A stretch of DNA of 64,000 nucleotides from Chrysaora quinquecirrha (GCA_014526335.1 JACTAT010000004.1:158992-222991), one strand, 5' to 3'. Numbered from the stretch's first letter, positions 9,001 through 19,574 are shown. Program-made: numbers and translations. Notes: a model not told the origin generated them from the sequence alone.

Positions 9001-11993
9001 GTTCTTTCTAATTCAGCATTGTGGTTCTCCGTTCACTCGTTATCGATCATTCCAGAATTTATTCACATTAGGTAGCTGATCGAAAATCTTGTTGATGAAC
9101 GCATTTGTGTATTCAAGTCGACCATTCAACTTCTGTGGAGTTTTCCACCTGATTAATATAATAAAATTAATGCCAATATGTTTTAACATACTTGTCAATT
9201 CAAACCTGATTTGAACGTAAGCTTGTTAATAGGTAATCTTGACGAGGCTCGAACTCATGACATTCTGCTGTTAGTGTTGAATCTGTTACCTTTCAGTCAC
9301 ACTGCCACTGGTGCTAGCCAGAATTGGACGATCTTCTCTTGTACGAATTTTGCGGGTATCACTGACATCTGCATTTTCTGGACAATAATGACTACCCCGT
9401 CTTTGATTCTTCCCCGTGCCTGTGTTCAATAGACGCTTCCGCAAAAGATGGTCGCCTTTTTTGCCTATTGTTTTCATTAAGGATTTTCGAAAGGAGTTCT
9501 GGGAATAATTTCCTTAGTTACGTATTTTACATAGCTGCAGACGTTGAATTCGTAACTAAGGAAATTATTCCCAGAATTCCTTTCGAGAAACCTTAAGAAA
9601 AACAAGGGGTTGAAAGAAACGGCCGCCATCTTTTGCGGAAACCTCTATTGCTACCTGATGTAATACTTGCATAGCCTCTTGATATAAAGCGAGTTCGTTT
9701 GGAAGCCCCAGTTTCATTCGCTCCTAGCGAGGATTCGGTTTAAGAAAGTGAATGATACTCTATTCTTGAGACTTAAACGTATTAGAGCCTGGTGATGTGA
9801 ATCATCTTGAAAAGCTCGGCTCATTCTAATAATCTTACATTTATTTATACCGTCTTTGTATTGACTCATTCTCCATTCTCCGCTGCAGTTGTGTAAATCA
9901 ATTTATAACAAGTTTGTAAGTCTGTTGATTGCCCCCTGATATCTGAATTTTTTTCTCTCATCTAGGGTCTGTTTATAGAAGGCGCACGCTGGGATCCTGA
10001 AACAAAAGCCATAGGCGAATCACTACCCAAGATCTTATATGACGAATTGCCAAATGTATCCTTTTTGCCGACAAATATTCCTTTTTTCGCCGTTTTAGAG
10101 AATCCTTTTACTGTGTTATGCTATTGTTGCCTCGTTATATTTTCGTATGTTATTTTTATGGTCATTAGGCACTTTAACATAGTAAACGATTCGGAAGAGC
10201 TTCTTTTACTACTCTTCTTCTTCTTCTTCTTCTTCGCATGTACGTTGTGCTTTACAACTTCATGTTCCTAATAATATTGTTCCATTGTTTTCTGTGTGCA
10301 CACAACTCTTCCAGATCTCTTATCATTGTAATTTGTACTGTTACTTTCAAAATTCACATTAAGATCATTGGACATCAGAGTACGTTTGATTGAGCTTAGC
10401 CAAGTCTCCTTTGGTCCTCCCGGGGGTCTATTTCCTTTCTTTATGAATTCGTTCAAAGCTTTCTTTGCGGGTGTGTTAGCATCACGTCTAAGGAGATGAC
10501 CTTACCAACTCATTGATCTCTTTTTCACGTTTTGACTCCACGGTTTTTGCTCTGTTTTTTCATATAACTTTTTGTTACGTATTACTTTCGGCCATTTTAT
10601 GCCCAGTACTCTTCTTAGGAATTTTCTTTGCATGCAGTCTATTTTATTACTGATTTGATTCGTTATTGTCCATAGTTCGCTATTGTATAAAAATATACTT
10701 GCTACATAGGCATTGAATGTTCTCAATTTTCGTTTTTGACTCACACTTTTACTCTTGAATATTTTTTCTAATTTGTTAAAGGCACTTGTTGCAATTCCGT
10801 GTCTTGTGTCAATCAGGCTACCTAGAATTTTGCAATTTTTCCATTTCTCTTCACCTCCTCTCATTTAACCCTATCTGTACTGGGGTATTTTGGATCGACT
10901 TTGTACTGGGGGGGGCGTTTTCGCCCCCCTAGTTATTTCAGAAACCATACATGATAGGATAACCAAACTTGGTACAAAGTATCTCCTGGTAATGGGCATT
11001 CTAAATATAGCTTTGAAATTTAATTAGTCACGTGACATGTTGCTAGGCAACGCGTTTTTGGTGATTTTTCATGGAAAAGTAGCTTTTCTGTAAAAAGAGC
11101 TGTTTTTATAGAGAAATATCGTTCTAAAGCAGTGCAAATTGTTTTAATTTAAAAAAGAAAGTGATATTCTAGCCAATATGTTCTAATTTTTATGAAATCG
11201 GACAAAATTTTTATAAATAATTAACATTTTTTACTTCGTGATGGGTACACTTAAAGTCAACGCTCATTATTCTGATGAAATAGACATGTTAATCACCATA
11301 ATTGTATATTTTCTTGTTGCTTAGGGTTTGTCTTTTGTGCAAGAAGCATTTTTCGAAAATTTTTACCAACATTATAAGATTTATGACGTCATAAAGATGT
11401 ATGACGTCATACATATAATAATTAATAAATAAGAAATAAAGTGAACAAATTATACATCATACGAAAGCCCTTGATTAGACGAGTTGATTGGTGTATGTAT
11501 CGTTCTGATTGGCCATCCAACTGCAGATTTATAAGTAGAAATGTGAATTTATTTGTGACTGCCTTCCAAATATGGGCATCTTGTGGTCACATGACTAATT
11601 TAATTGTACCAAACTTTATGTCATCATGTAGAGTATTAAATTTTAGTAATAGTCAGCAACTCCTAACCTTAAGAATGCCTTTGTTTTTATGCTACAATAG
11701 ATTGTTTGGTAGGGGGCGAAAACGCCCCCCCCCCCCCAGTACAGATAGGGTTAAGTTATGTGACAGTTCCTTAATTCAAAAATAAGATCTGGATAATACC
11801 AAACGAGAAAAAGAAAATCCAACTGGGACCAAGTTACAACTGTCCTGTTTATAAAACTACAGCAAGAAGAGGAACTTTATCAACAACCGGACATTCAACG
11901 AATTTTGTTATGTTTATATCACTTCCAAGTGACCAGCCAGAAAGACATTGGGTCAACCGTGGCGTGGCATTGCTATGTCAACTGGATAACTGA
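1..11993 (+). CDS. DNAH3-like: Axonemal dynein heavy chain, C-terminal exons
   Basis: Motor subunit of an inner-arm ciliary dynein; the window holds only its C-terminal end. Exons read from conserved protein and splice sites: 1-156, about 1237-1305 (remnant), 1668-1821, 2503-2760, 3129-3265, 4059-4147, 8655-8776, 9966-10055, 11787-11993 (TGA 11991-11993). Reading phases agree at every junction from 1237 onward. Key peptides: [136 protein letters not shown]. These are hallmarks of the dynein C-terminal region after AAA6. The match is closest to the DNAH3/7/12 group; the exact subfamily is a judgement from memory. About 35 conserved codons expected between the exon ending at 156 and LLMSILSIF at about 1246 were not found. 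This could mean a damaged gene, an assembly error, or an unrecognised exon. Confidence 0.93.
247..646. mobile_element. MITE with AAGCCTAG ends
   Basis: A 400-bp element in the first dynein intron. The left end AAGCCTAGTTCTCATATATCC is matched by the reverse complement of the right end, AAGCCTAGCTCTCATATGTCC. Just inside each end is a GGGGATTTTTCC / GGATTTTCCCGG pair, also inverted. No transposase is encoded; the short - strand open frame at 328-519 is not recognisable. Target duplication is unclear. Confidence 0.7.
664..1236. mobile_element. MITE with GTCTAATTAGACG repeats, TAA target duplication
   Basis: A 573-bp element with terminal inverted repeats GGGACCGTGTCCATTG, flanked by TAA on both sides (661-663, 1237-1239). 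A TWA duplication fits the PIF/Harbinger superfamily. Both flanks of the element are packed with the palindrome GTCTAATTAGACG and variants (TAGACG/CGTCTA), while the centre (about 845-1075) is unrelated. It ends directly against the remnant dynein exon at 1237. No coding capacity is seen. Confidence 0.82.
2217..2502 (+). repeat. Two decayed tandem copies of a dynein exon start
   Basis: The start of the dynein exon at 2503 and its upstream intron edge occur three times in a row, with a period of about 142-145 bp: about 2217-2360, 2361-2502, then the functional copy from 2503. Each copy carries CTATTTGACTG..., an ACCG..AATCTGAC-type segment, a GGAAAATCCTCCGCGG-like P-loop segment and GCGGCAGAT-type sequence. 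Each is preceded by a TTCGTAATAG or TTCTTCATAG acceptor-like end. The upstream two have lost the glycine-rich motif (GCTGTGGAAA instead of GGCGGTGGAAAA) and carry substitutions and stops, so only the third reads as dynein. Confidence 0.85.
3714..4020. repeat. Degenerate AACTAAC-rich tract
   Basis: Intronic low-complexity stretch with many imperfect AACTAAC / TTAACTAAC units at irregular spacing. No coding or transposon ends are seen. Confidence 0.6.
4517..8110 (-). mobile_element. Non-LTR retrotransposon (APE-type LINE)
   Basis: Inserted on the - strand into a family A MITE, with a 7-bp target duplication TAAAGAA (4510-4516 and 8111-8117). The 3' end (low coordinates) has an A-run, an untranslated segment containing GCGGGCGATAAAAG, and three short repeats of the type GATTCAAA, i.e. 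a microsatellite tail as in many CR1/L2/I-like LINEs. The coding region shows AP endonuclease then reverse transcriptase. The left and right MITE flanks align with uninterrupted copies elsewhere in the window, so the boundaries are well supported. The clade cannot be named by eye. Confidence 0.9.
4670..8053 (-). pseudogene. LINE endonuclease/reverse transcriptase ORF, broken
   Basis: Reads from 8053 downward. There is a lysine-rich start, then an endonuclease-exonuclease-phosphatase domain ([45 protein letters not shown]), a reverse transcriptase core ([15 protein letters not shown], and the YVDD catalytic box in [12 protein letters not shown]), and a C-terminal part with a cysteine/histidine cluster ([17 protein letters not shown]). 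It is inactive: an in-frame TAA at about 7353-7355 (LEWKK stop [13 protein letters not shown] continues in the same frame), a frameshift near 7065, and two more near 5710 and 5630. It is a dead copy. Confidence 0.9.
9237..9306 (-). repeat. tRNA-derived SINE head
   Basis: On the - strand a pol III A-box-like segment (CAGTGGCAGTGTGACTGAAAG) is followed about 40 bases later by a B box (GAGTTCGAGCC). The acceptor stem does not pair, so this is a SINE or tRNA relic rather than a working tRNA. It lies in a dynein intron. Confidence 0.55.
9427..9650. mobile_element. Foldback (long hairpin) element
   Basis: 224 bp that form one long imperfect hairpin. CAATAGACGCTTCCGCAAAA at the left pairs with the right end CTATTG and TTTTGCGGAAAC. 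Deeper in, the segment GGAATAATTTCCTTAGTTAC pairs with GTAACTAAGGAAATTATTCC around a loop near 9525-9550. Nothing is coded. It lies in a dynein intron. Confidence 0.85.
10206..10864 (-). pseudogene. 5'-truncated LINE relic, reverse transcriptase C-terminus
   Basis: - strand translation of 10864-10502 gives [39 protein letters not shown] and [11 protein letters not shown]. 10456-10268 gives [20 protein letters not shown] in another frame. These are typical of the region after the polymerase domain of LINE ORF2. The 3' end is a (GAA)n tail (CTT repeat near 10210-10236). Frameshifts and stops break the frame. The TTAA element at 10869 abuts its upstream end. Confidence 0.8.
10869..11750. mobile_element. 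piggyBac-type MITE, TTAA flanked
   Basis: An 882-bp element with terminal inverted repeats CCCTATCTGTACTGGGG, flanked by TTAA (10865-10868 and 11751-11754), the signature of piggyBac (Kolobok also uses TTAA). Each end also carries a GC hairpin with GGGGGCGTTTTCGCCCCC-type arms. There is no transposase frame. It ends 36 bp before the last dynein exon (11787), so it sits at that exon's splice acceptor region. Confidence 0.88.
11384..11409. promoter_or_regulatory. Pair of TGACGTCA palindromes (CRE-like)
   Basis: Two perfect TGACGTCA octamers (11384-11391, 11402-11409) lie 18 bp apart inside the TTAA-flanked element. The octamer is the consensus CREB/ATF site. Whether it is bound here is not known; it may simply be part of the transposon's internal repeats. 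Confidence 0.35.
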
Positions 11994-12611
11994 AGAAGGA
12001 GGTTATTGATGTTTTAAGTATTACAGTTTTTTAATTCAAATGACCGTTAAGCATTAACGTTACGTTTGTTCGATTAATTAACACAGCTAACTTGAATAAC
12101 ATATTCTGATTTAGGGAAGGATGAAATTGTTTTTAATGCTGTCGCATTTGTTGTAAATATTCGTGTGTGTCTAATACTGGTGTAACCAAAGGCGTGTAAA
12201 ATAATTTTCTAAGCAAAGCGTTAATGTTTTAGCAGTTAGAGCTACTTGTAAATATATTTTCAAACTAACAGTTCGCTCAATGAATGATATTTTTCTGACT
12301 TTTCTCTTATTTCATGCTTTCCGTTAGATATATCTTTAACGAACAGATAGAAACCAGAATATTATTTCTTTCACTCTGACACAGTTAACCCAGCTTTTAT
12401 TTAAACCAGGTTAGATTTCCATCAATCAAATCGATTCGAATTTCTAGCCTGATAAATCACAGCGCAACATTTTTAAACTGGTTTTAGTTAATCAGTTTTA
12501 CTTTGCAATGTGAATGCGGTATATAGATGTTCAGGAAGAATACTGTATTCATAATGAAATGACCGAACAAGGGATATTAGAGATAGAGTTGAACTTGGCT
12601 GAAACCGAACT
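11994..12611. other. Dynein 3' flank, no gene seen
   Basis: Sequence downstream of the dynein stop codon. No clear AATAAA immediately after the stop and no recognisable coding sequence or transposon ends. Confidence 0.5.
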
Positions 12612-12925
12612 ACACTCTTTCTTTTATAAGAACCAGGAAATTTTGATCGAGCCTGAAATGTTCTTAATCTGTTCTTAATTCCTTGGTTACTTAGATATCT
12701 ATATTTTTTAATGAAAGTCTTGGGTGGTACTAGGTTTGTGTGAAAATGCAGCAATCTTGTCTATTTCTTTGTTTGCTTGCTTTTTACGTTCAGTTTGACT
12801 GTCTGGCTTACATATTTAGCTGATATTCTTAGCGCTTTTTAAAAGGCCAGCCTCAGCTTGTTTATGATTTGTTCTTAAAATCTGGGCAAAATCGAGGCTC
12901 GTGTTCTTATAAAATTGTTTATATA
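12612..12925. mobile_element. Degenerate family B-like MITE (AAGAAC word)
   Basis: The left end TTTTATAAGAACCAGG is inverted at the right as GTGTTCTTATAAAATTG. Subterminal GATCGAGCC is matched by ATCGAGGCTCG. The family word AAGAAC/GTTCTT recurs inside (around 12660-12685 and 12865-12875). Ends are eroded and the TA duplication is not clear. Confidence 0.5.
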
Positions 12926-14136
12926 AAAGAAAAAGAGTGTAATGGTACAAAGGGGGTACAACCCAACAACGACAAAGTCAAAACTCCCGTACTCGCCTGT
13001 CAGGTCAGCTCTCGTGATCGTATGATTGACTGGCCCTTGTGCCTGTCACGCAGGTCGCAGGGACACCTTTTTGAGACTCGAATTTGTCACTAGTTATCTC
13101 TAATGAAAGCAAAACGTGTCTGGCATTTGAGAATGGATAGGCGAGTGAAGTTTTTAACAACAAAAGCTAGGGATTTAAATATATCCGAGTCATAACAGAA
13201 CACTTAGTTAATGCTCATATGTTTCACTAGACCACTCGGATCACTTTCACGTAAAGAATAACAAACGAAGATGTCCAAGAACAAATGAATAACATTTTTA
13301 GAAGAAAGGGGGGTTAGAAACTGTGCGGTGGAGGAAGCTGCAGTGATTTGGGTATGTGGCAAGGAGGCCCTGGATCTCTGTTTCGCACAATCATGTATGT
13401 AGCCGTTGAGGGAGAATGGGCAAAACGTAGGTTAAAAAAACTGGGTGGAAGTGATGCGGACGAGGAGTTACGTGATGCATCAGGAAGACAAAGAAGAGAC
13501 ACAATTGGAGGACAACAATAGCAATGTCAAAGTGCCCCACGAGCAAGTTTCCTTTGGGAAATGACTGGCTGACCGGTGTTTTCTTTTATACCTTTTTAAT
13601 GCCAAAGGGACGTTTGAAGATCTGCTGTCGCTTGGATTTAGAACACCTTTAATTTGATATTCACCCAGTATCGAACTGCAGGAGGAAAACAAGTTGTTTC
13701 CGAAGGTTTCTTGTTTTTTTTCTATAGGCACTTAAAATGTACTTCACGTAAAAACACAACGCGTCTATTACTGAATTCAAGTTCAAAGAAATCTATTGTT
13801 TATGTCTCTAAACCTGTAACTGTCCATACGTTAACCATTTCTCCAAAATTCCCTTGGTGAATATTTTGGCATTCCGCTTTCGCAACATACAGATGGATGA
13901 AACGCGAGATAGATATTAATACAGTTTTATCTGGCGGAAAATTCAGACCTATTGAATATTAACAACAAAATAGCTACAATATGCGAAGAAAAAGCGGTTT
14001 ACGGAAACAATATGTGAAGCAAATAAAGGTGTTTGCTAGTGGATTATGAAGAGCCGAAAATAAGCATGGTTGGACTGCCAGTGCCAGAACCCCAGACCTG
14101 CGTTGATTGCTTGCTTGCTTGCTGCCATATTCAAAG
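12926..14136. other. Intergenic, nothing firmly identified
   Basis: No conserved protein found. A + strand open stretch around 13330-13510 (peptide WQGGPGSLFRTIMYV) is unrecognised and has no supporting splice or start context. Several GGTCAGG-type repeats occur near 13000-13070. Confidence 0.4.
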
Positions 14137-14175
14137 ATGGCGGAAGAATCATGGTCATGGGAACGATTGGATCAG
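14137..14175 (+). CDS. Candidate first coding exon (MAEESWSWERLDQ)
   Basis: ATG in strong start context (AAAGATGGCGG) begins 13 codons, MAEESWSWERLDQ, ending at a good splice donor (CAG|GTCAGT at 14175/14176) in phase 0. No downstream exon is evident nearby. The first recognised tepsin exon (40987) starts in phase 0 with VPLLMRATSS and lacks its own start codon, and ERLDQ-VPLLMRATSS would resemble an ENTH-domain start. The link is inference only and would need a 26.8-kb intron containing genes on both strands. Confidence 0.4.
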
Positions 14176-14308
14176 GTCAGTGTTGGCCAAAAGCCTACCC
14201 TCAATTTGTCATTCAAACATGAATAGCCAGGTAAAATTTGATCAACTTCGTGCATATATATATGTTGTGTAGGAATGTCCCTTGATTTTTTAAACCATGA
14301 GCGCTTAA

Positions 14309-16368
14309 GGAGGGGTACTTCGGGGTTTGCGGTATTGCGGTATCGGGGGTAAAATATGCGCGGTATTACGGTATTGAAGGAAAAACCAGGTGGTATTGCG
14401 GTATTGAAATTTCACAGCGCGGTATTCGGTATTTTACGAACCTTGAAAGGAACAGCTAAGAGCCATAGCAGAAGAAAAAACTTAAGAGTTACCAGACATC
14501 ATACAAGAAAGGAAGTCGAAATGAAGAGAAGATTAATGTATTGAATTGTGAAATTCAACCAGTGTAATTGTTTTGGCGCACAGAACCGGCCAAAGATATG
14601 ACTTTTTCGACAGTAATTTGTGATATCTTTCTGTTTACTTCATGACTTTACATTTCTGTTCCACGACGATGCATTTTGGTTGCGTTTGGTTAGTTGATTT
14701 TACAATTTTTTTTCGCGATTTTACATTTTCGCTGCGCGATTTTGCATTTTGGTTCCACGACTAAACATCGATGCAGTAGGCTTGAAATGTGAAAAAGTGA
14801 GTGACGTTTTTGACTGACACTGTTTGCAGTGATGTGTAAGTTTATGCTAATAATGATTCCTTTATATTTCCAATGATGTTGGAATATCTAAGGCCAGCAC
14901 CGGTGAGCCCTGCAAATAATGTACGCATCTTGATTTTAAGTCACTTGAATGAGCCCTGCAGATGTACCCTTTTCGGTGTGCACTTTATTAATGACAAGAC
15001 GTTTGCAATCTTTGAGATCATACAGAAGTTGTTCTTTAACTGATAAAAAAGGCCAGGAATGAAATATTAGCTACTAATCCTGTATCGTGTTGTGAGTTCA
15101 TGCAGCCAGTTGGCATTGCACTGAACTTGTTCGTGTTGTCTACATTTGCGATCTCCAAGTTAACTCGATAAGAATTATTACCAAAATGCAAGAATGTGCG
15201 TCTCTTCTTGAGCAACTAGCAGGGCGCAAATCTAGAATATTTTTGGGGCGTAAACGTAGATGGGACAGACTAAGACTTTAGGAACCGTCTGGGCCTCTTT
15301 AGATGTCCAATTGCCAATGACTTTTCCCGAAAGGAAAGACAGTATACGTAATTAGGCAAGCAACAATTTAAAAAAACAAGCGTCTCAGAGTGCTCTACGC
15401 ATTCCCATAGTGATTTATGTTCATCGTTTTCGTCTAAAACGCTGTGTTGGTCCCGTACTGACTATTTTCCAATTCTCATGCGACCGAATTCAATTTTAAC
15501 TGTCCTGGATCGATTGTGATCGTTAGATATATCAGTTCTTCGCTCATAATTTTACAGAAAGACTCGAAAATTTCTGAGAACTTTCCTGGTCCAAACTTTT
15601 CAAATTTTTCTGAGTTTTGGACTAACAACTAATCAAAGTTTTAGACTGACGTTGCCAATAAGGTAAAATTTCTGGACCGACTGACAAAATATTGGGGGGT
15701 GTCACACCCACATCCCACTAATGTGCGCCCCTGGCAACTAGGCTACCACTAGGAAGCGTTGTCGGTGCATACAGTGGGAGCAAGATTCGGTCTGAAACGA
15801 ATTTTACTATAACCAGGTAAAATTCTAAGACAAACAGCAAGAAGACATATAATAACAAGTTAAGCAATACACGAGACCAGTTTTTAACCAAAATTTTCTA
15901 AAATTGAGTTTTACCCTGGGTTCTTGAGTTTATAATTACGCTCTTATTAAGTTCTTTCCTGCTCATTGACTGTTTCATCTCTGCCAAAACGAGGATATTC
16001 TTTCATTTTATCCAAAATAGGGCGTTTCCCGGCACACTAAAGGGCGTTTCCCGGCATTCTAGAGGGCGTGGTCCAAAAATTTTTATTGTGGCTAACCCCC
16101 AGACCCCCAAATTTCGCTCGCTTTGCTCCCTAGTCCAGCTTAACATGACCTAACTACGGATCTGGAGAGAGAATGGGACAAATGTAGCTATTAAAGATGG
16201 ATTCAAATTCTTATACACTGGTGTTCTGTGTCATAATCACATTAACAATACTGATATTTTAGTTTTCAGCAATTTGCGGTATTTTGCAATTTTTTCGTGC
16301 GATATTCGGGATTCGGCGATTTTTTGGCCCGGTATTGCGGTATTGGGACCCCCCCGAAGTACCCCTCC
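14309..16368. mobile_element. TTAA-flanked transposon, non-autonomous
   Basis: A 2060-bp element with inverted ends GGAGGGGTACTTCGGGG, flanked by TTAA (14305-14308, 16369-16372); Kolobok- or piggyBac-like. Both subterminal regions carry repeats of GCGGTATT, but in the same orientation at the two ends rather than inverted. The body shows no transposase open frame. Confidence 0.85.
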
Positions 16369-16372
16369 TTAA

Positions 16373-17613
16373 GCCGGCTGCAAACCGTGCCAACATGGTG
16401 GACAAAAATAAAATCGCTACCAACAATTGTTGGCCAACATGCCTCCACGGTTTGCTCATGGTGTAATCATAGAATTGGGATCTGGTGTTAATGTTCCGAT
16501 CAAAATCCCTATTTTGTGTGTTAATTGTTCCATGATAGCCACAACAGTAGGAGAAAATTAGAAAAGAGCCAAGGACTAAAAAAAATGAGAAAAAAATCTA
16601 AAAAACTAGATAAATAACTACGTTTGTTCGTCGCAAAATTAATCATTAATTTGACTGTTCATTCTTCGCCAAAGTTGAATTTTCCAAAAGATATCATTTT
16701 TTATTAATTTTTCATATCCTCGTCCTAAATGCTTTTATCTATTTCAAGGATCTGTATTACTATTAACTGCTTGATGAATTTAGATACCGCGTTGACAATA
16801 CATATAGCGATCATTGCATATGTTTTTATGCTAAATAATTCAACAGCACTCTACCTGTAGCAACAAAAGCGATAGATATTTTGTTTAAATTTTAATGACG
16901 GATGCACGAGGCAAGCTAACATGTTCTAGCTGAAGAAGATGGTTTCAGCAACAAACTGTAAAGATGCGAAACAAGCGTGGAATAATTTGTAACTGAGAAA
17001 GAATAATTAAAGGTAATACTAAATTTGCTTCTTTTAGATAAAGTTATTTTCGTTCGAGTTGATGAATAAGAAAATAACATACGAGATAGATGGGATGCAG
17101 CCAAAATTTCTAATAAGATGATATGTGATGATTATTATGATAATTTTTAGTGATTATGAAAAGAGAGTAGCGTAGTGTTCTGGTCAGCTTAGCACTTGCG
17201 CTATCTGAGCTGAAGGTGAATGGCCACATCGGGGCTGGGGAGCACAAATTACATACGAGATACCAGTAGGATAATATTTGGTGGAAGAAATGAGAATTAA
17301 GCTCTGTAAAGATATATAAAAAATCTTTCAAAATTGCAATTCTTGAAAAATATAGCAATCGATAGCAATGCTACTCATAAAAATCATAATTCGTGAGAAA
17401 AATTGTTTGTTTTTTTTCAGGAATCATTATTTGTTATTAAACTTCGTAATCCCCGTAATCCGATATTACGATGACGAAATAATTCGCCACTCGACGATTT
17501 CGAGTTCGAATTTCGAGAAGAAGAAAGCTTCCACAACGCATTCGAAAGAATATCGGTTATAAATGCATATGTTGAGTTGAGAAGACAGGCTGGTGGTCAT
17601 ATTGTATGCAGAA
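16373..17613 (+). other. Upstream region of the tropomyosin-like gene
   Basis: No conserved protein was found. A splice-acceptor-like site (TTTTTTTTCAG at about 17410-17420) precedes an AT-rich stretch that runs to the ATG at 17614 and could be a 5' untranslated exon or a trans-splice site. The rest has no recognised features. Confidence 0.4.
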
Positions 17614-18351
17614 ATGGATTCAATACGAATAAAGATGGATAAAATGAAAGATGATACAGAAGAGATCAATAATTCTACCGATAGAACATTGTCGATGAAA
17701 AGCAATGCGGTAAAAAAACTACATGAAATCGAGCTGCATTTGGAGGATACGAAGCGTCACAAACAGTCGATCGAAATAAGACTGCACAGTCGAAAACAGC
17801 ATTTGAAAGATGTTATTAATAGGCTTCAATGCGTGGAAAAGAGTGATGAGGGTCATGCACAAGCAGCAGAAGATTATGAGAGAAGAGGAGAATTGCATGA
17901 CTCGAGGATTCACGATTTACAGCAGAAGATGAACGATGAAAAAAGGAAATATAATGAACGATTGATCATGCTAGAAGAAGCAAAAAGAAAGGTTGAAGTG
18001 TTGAAACGGGAGATTAATATTGCAAAAAAGAAAGTTGATAAGAACAAAAACAGACTGAAAGAATTGAAGGAGCAAATTAAAGTTGACGATGGTTTATTAA
18101 ATGCAATTGAAACAAAAAATATGCAAAACATCGATAAGGAATATGAAATAGAAATGGCGTTGGATGAATTGAGAGAAAAAATCAAACATTCTCAAGATCG
18201 TATAGATGTTGCAGAAAGACAAATTCCATCATTGAAACACCAGATGGATTTAGTTAAACAAGAAACCTGTCGGACCAGGGAGAAAGCGGCAAAATTGCAA
18301 CATGAAATGAACAATGTTGCTGACGCTATGAACGAATTAGAAATGACATGA
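17614..18351 (+). CDS. Tropomyosin-like coiled-coil protein, single exon
   Basis: 245 residues beginning MDSIRIKMDKMKDD, which recalls the tropomyosin start MDAIKKKM. An in-frame ATG 21 bases upstream (17593) is possible, but the start at 17614 fits the family and has good context. The whole protein is heptad-patterned, lysine/glutamate-rich coiled coil, with stretches such as LEEAKRKVEVLKREINIAKK and tropomyosin-like spacing of RRxELHDSRIHDL. There is no transmembrane segment or globular domain. Length is close to short (about 245-255 residue) invertebrate tropomyosins. AATAAA follows at 18377-18382. It could be a divergent tropomyosin or another coiled-coil protein; lack of introns suggests either a retrocopy origin or a naturally intronless gene. 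Confidence 0.65.
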   Translation: MDSIRIKMDKMKDDTEEINNSTDRTLSMKSNAVKKLHEIELHLEDTKRHKQSIEIRLHSRKQHLKDVINRLQCVEKSDEGHAQAAEDYERRGELHDSRIHDLQQKMNDEKRKYNERLIMLEEAKRKVEVLKREINIAKKKVDKNKNRLKELKEQIKVDDGLLNAIETKNMQNIDKEYEIEMALDELREKIKHSQDRIDVAERQIPSLKHQMDLVKQETCRTREKAAKLQHEMNNVADAMNELEMT

Positions 18352-18376
18352 AATGACATATTTAGCCATATGTCAA

Positions 18377-18382
18377 AATAAA
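18377..18382 (+). terminator. Polyadenylation signal AATAAA
   Basis: A canonical AATAAA lies 26 bases after the stop codon of the coiled-coil gene, in AT-rich sequence. Confidence 0.6.
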
Positions 18383-19174
18383 AATTTATCATTTATCATT
18401 TATAAAAATTATTTTCGGTTTTAGCTACTTATAATACAATAATTAACATTTCATGGCAGATCCGTTTGAACATTAGCCTGTTTCAACAAATAACTTTATA
18501 TTTTAAGCACAAAGCAGTATAGTATATCTGAATCTAATAGTAATAACTATGTATTGCATACGATGTATTACATACCATACTCTTCAGCCTAATTTCATAT
18601 ATGTCGTTGGCGCTTAAACCCAAAGTCTGTGGGAGAAAACTCTGAAAACCTGGGAGAAAATTTGGGAAAGTTTTATAACTAACGGATGGCAAGCTATATA
18701 GCTAACATCTTCTGACTCTACCACTCATTCTCCATTGAACCATCAAATAACGTTTATCAAAATCTGAAATTTGCTTCTCAAGCAAAATGTTTTTACCAAT
18801 GCCACGTTGTAAAACAATACCCCTTGCTCGTCAAGGACCTTTTGCTGTCGCCAAGCAAAGAATGCTTTTGAACTTACTCGAAAACAATGCACAGCAACTT
18901 CTGTTTGTCAAGCAATTTTTTGTGACGTGACCAAACGTTCGATCATTAATTGTAAAAACAGGGTTTGATCATTTGGCGAGGGTTAACTGTCGTTTTTTAA
19001 ACAAATCTTCTAGCCAAAAGAACTTAAAAGATCAAACGTTGCAAATGGGCCCTATCACTCTCCATAGAATTTGCGTTAGTGACATTTCAAGACTTTCTCT
19101 GATTGAGCAGGCAAAATTTTCCCGATATGCAAACTCTAAATTATCTAGATTCGGTCCTTGAATTAGTCAAACTA
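18383..19174. other. Intergenic, nothing identified
   Basis: No coding sequence or transposon ends recognised between the coiled-coil gene and the family A MITE at 19175. Confidence 0.4.
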
Positions 19175-19574
19175 CACGCTTTTTTATAAGGAACCACTTT
19201 ATAAGGAACCTACATGTAGAAGGCCCGAAAATTTAAAGAACTTATACTACTAGAGAGAAAATAACTAAAGAACTTTTCATTGTTGAATAGTTTTATCACT
19301 GCAAATAATCAAGAATTAGAAAGCCGGTTCCATTCATTTGCAGTCGAAAATCACGTAAATTGTACGTTAAGCATGTATCAAATGTTTCCTTGAGTAGTCT
19401 CGAGCTTTTCTCACATGCAAGTGTCTCTCTTTTATTGTTAAGACCACTGTATGTGCAGTTAAAATTAAGGAACTATTAAGAAACTTTTTGAACTAAAATT
19501 TCCTCAAAAGAGGTCCAAAAATAAGGAAATTTAAGAACTAGGCCTTGAGGTAGGTTCCTTATAAAAAAAGCGTG
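19175..19574 (+). mobile_element. MITE family A, copy 2
   Basis: A 400-bp copy with inverted ends CACGCTTTTTTATAAGGAAC, flanked by TA. The internal word AAGGAAC/AAGAACT recurs (e.g. near 19239, 19269, 19466, 19479). It contains TACATGTAGAAGGCCCGAAA, diagnostic of the family. Lies just downstream of DXO. Confidence 0.92.

Noticed and set aside
12488..12754. 88-codon - strand frame
   Set aside because: Overlaps a family B-like MITE and matches nothing known.
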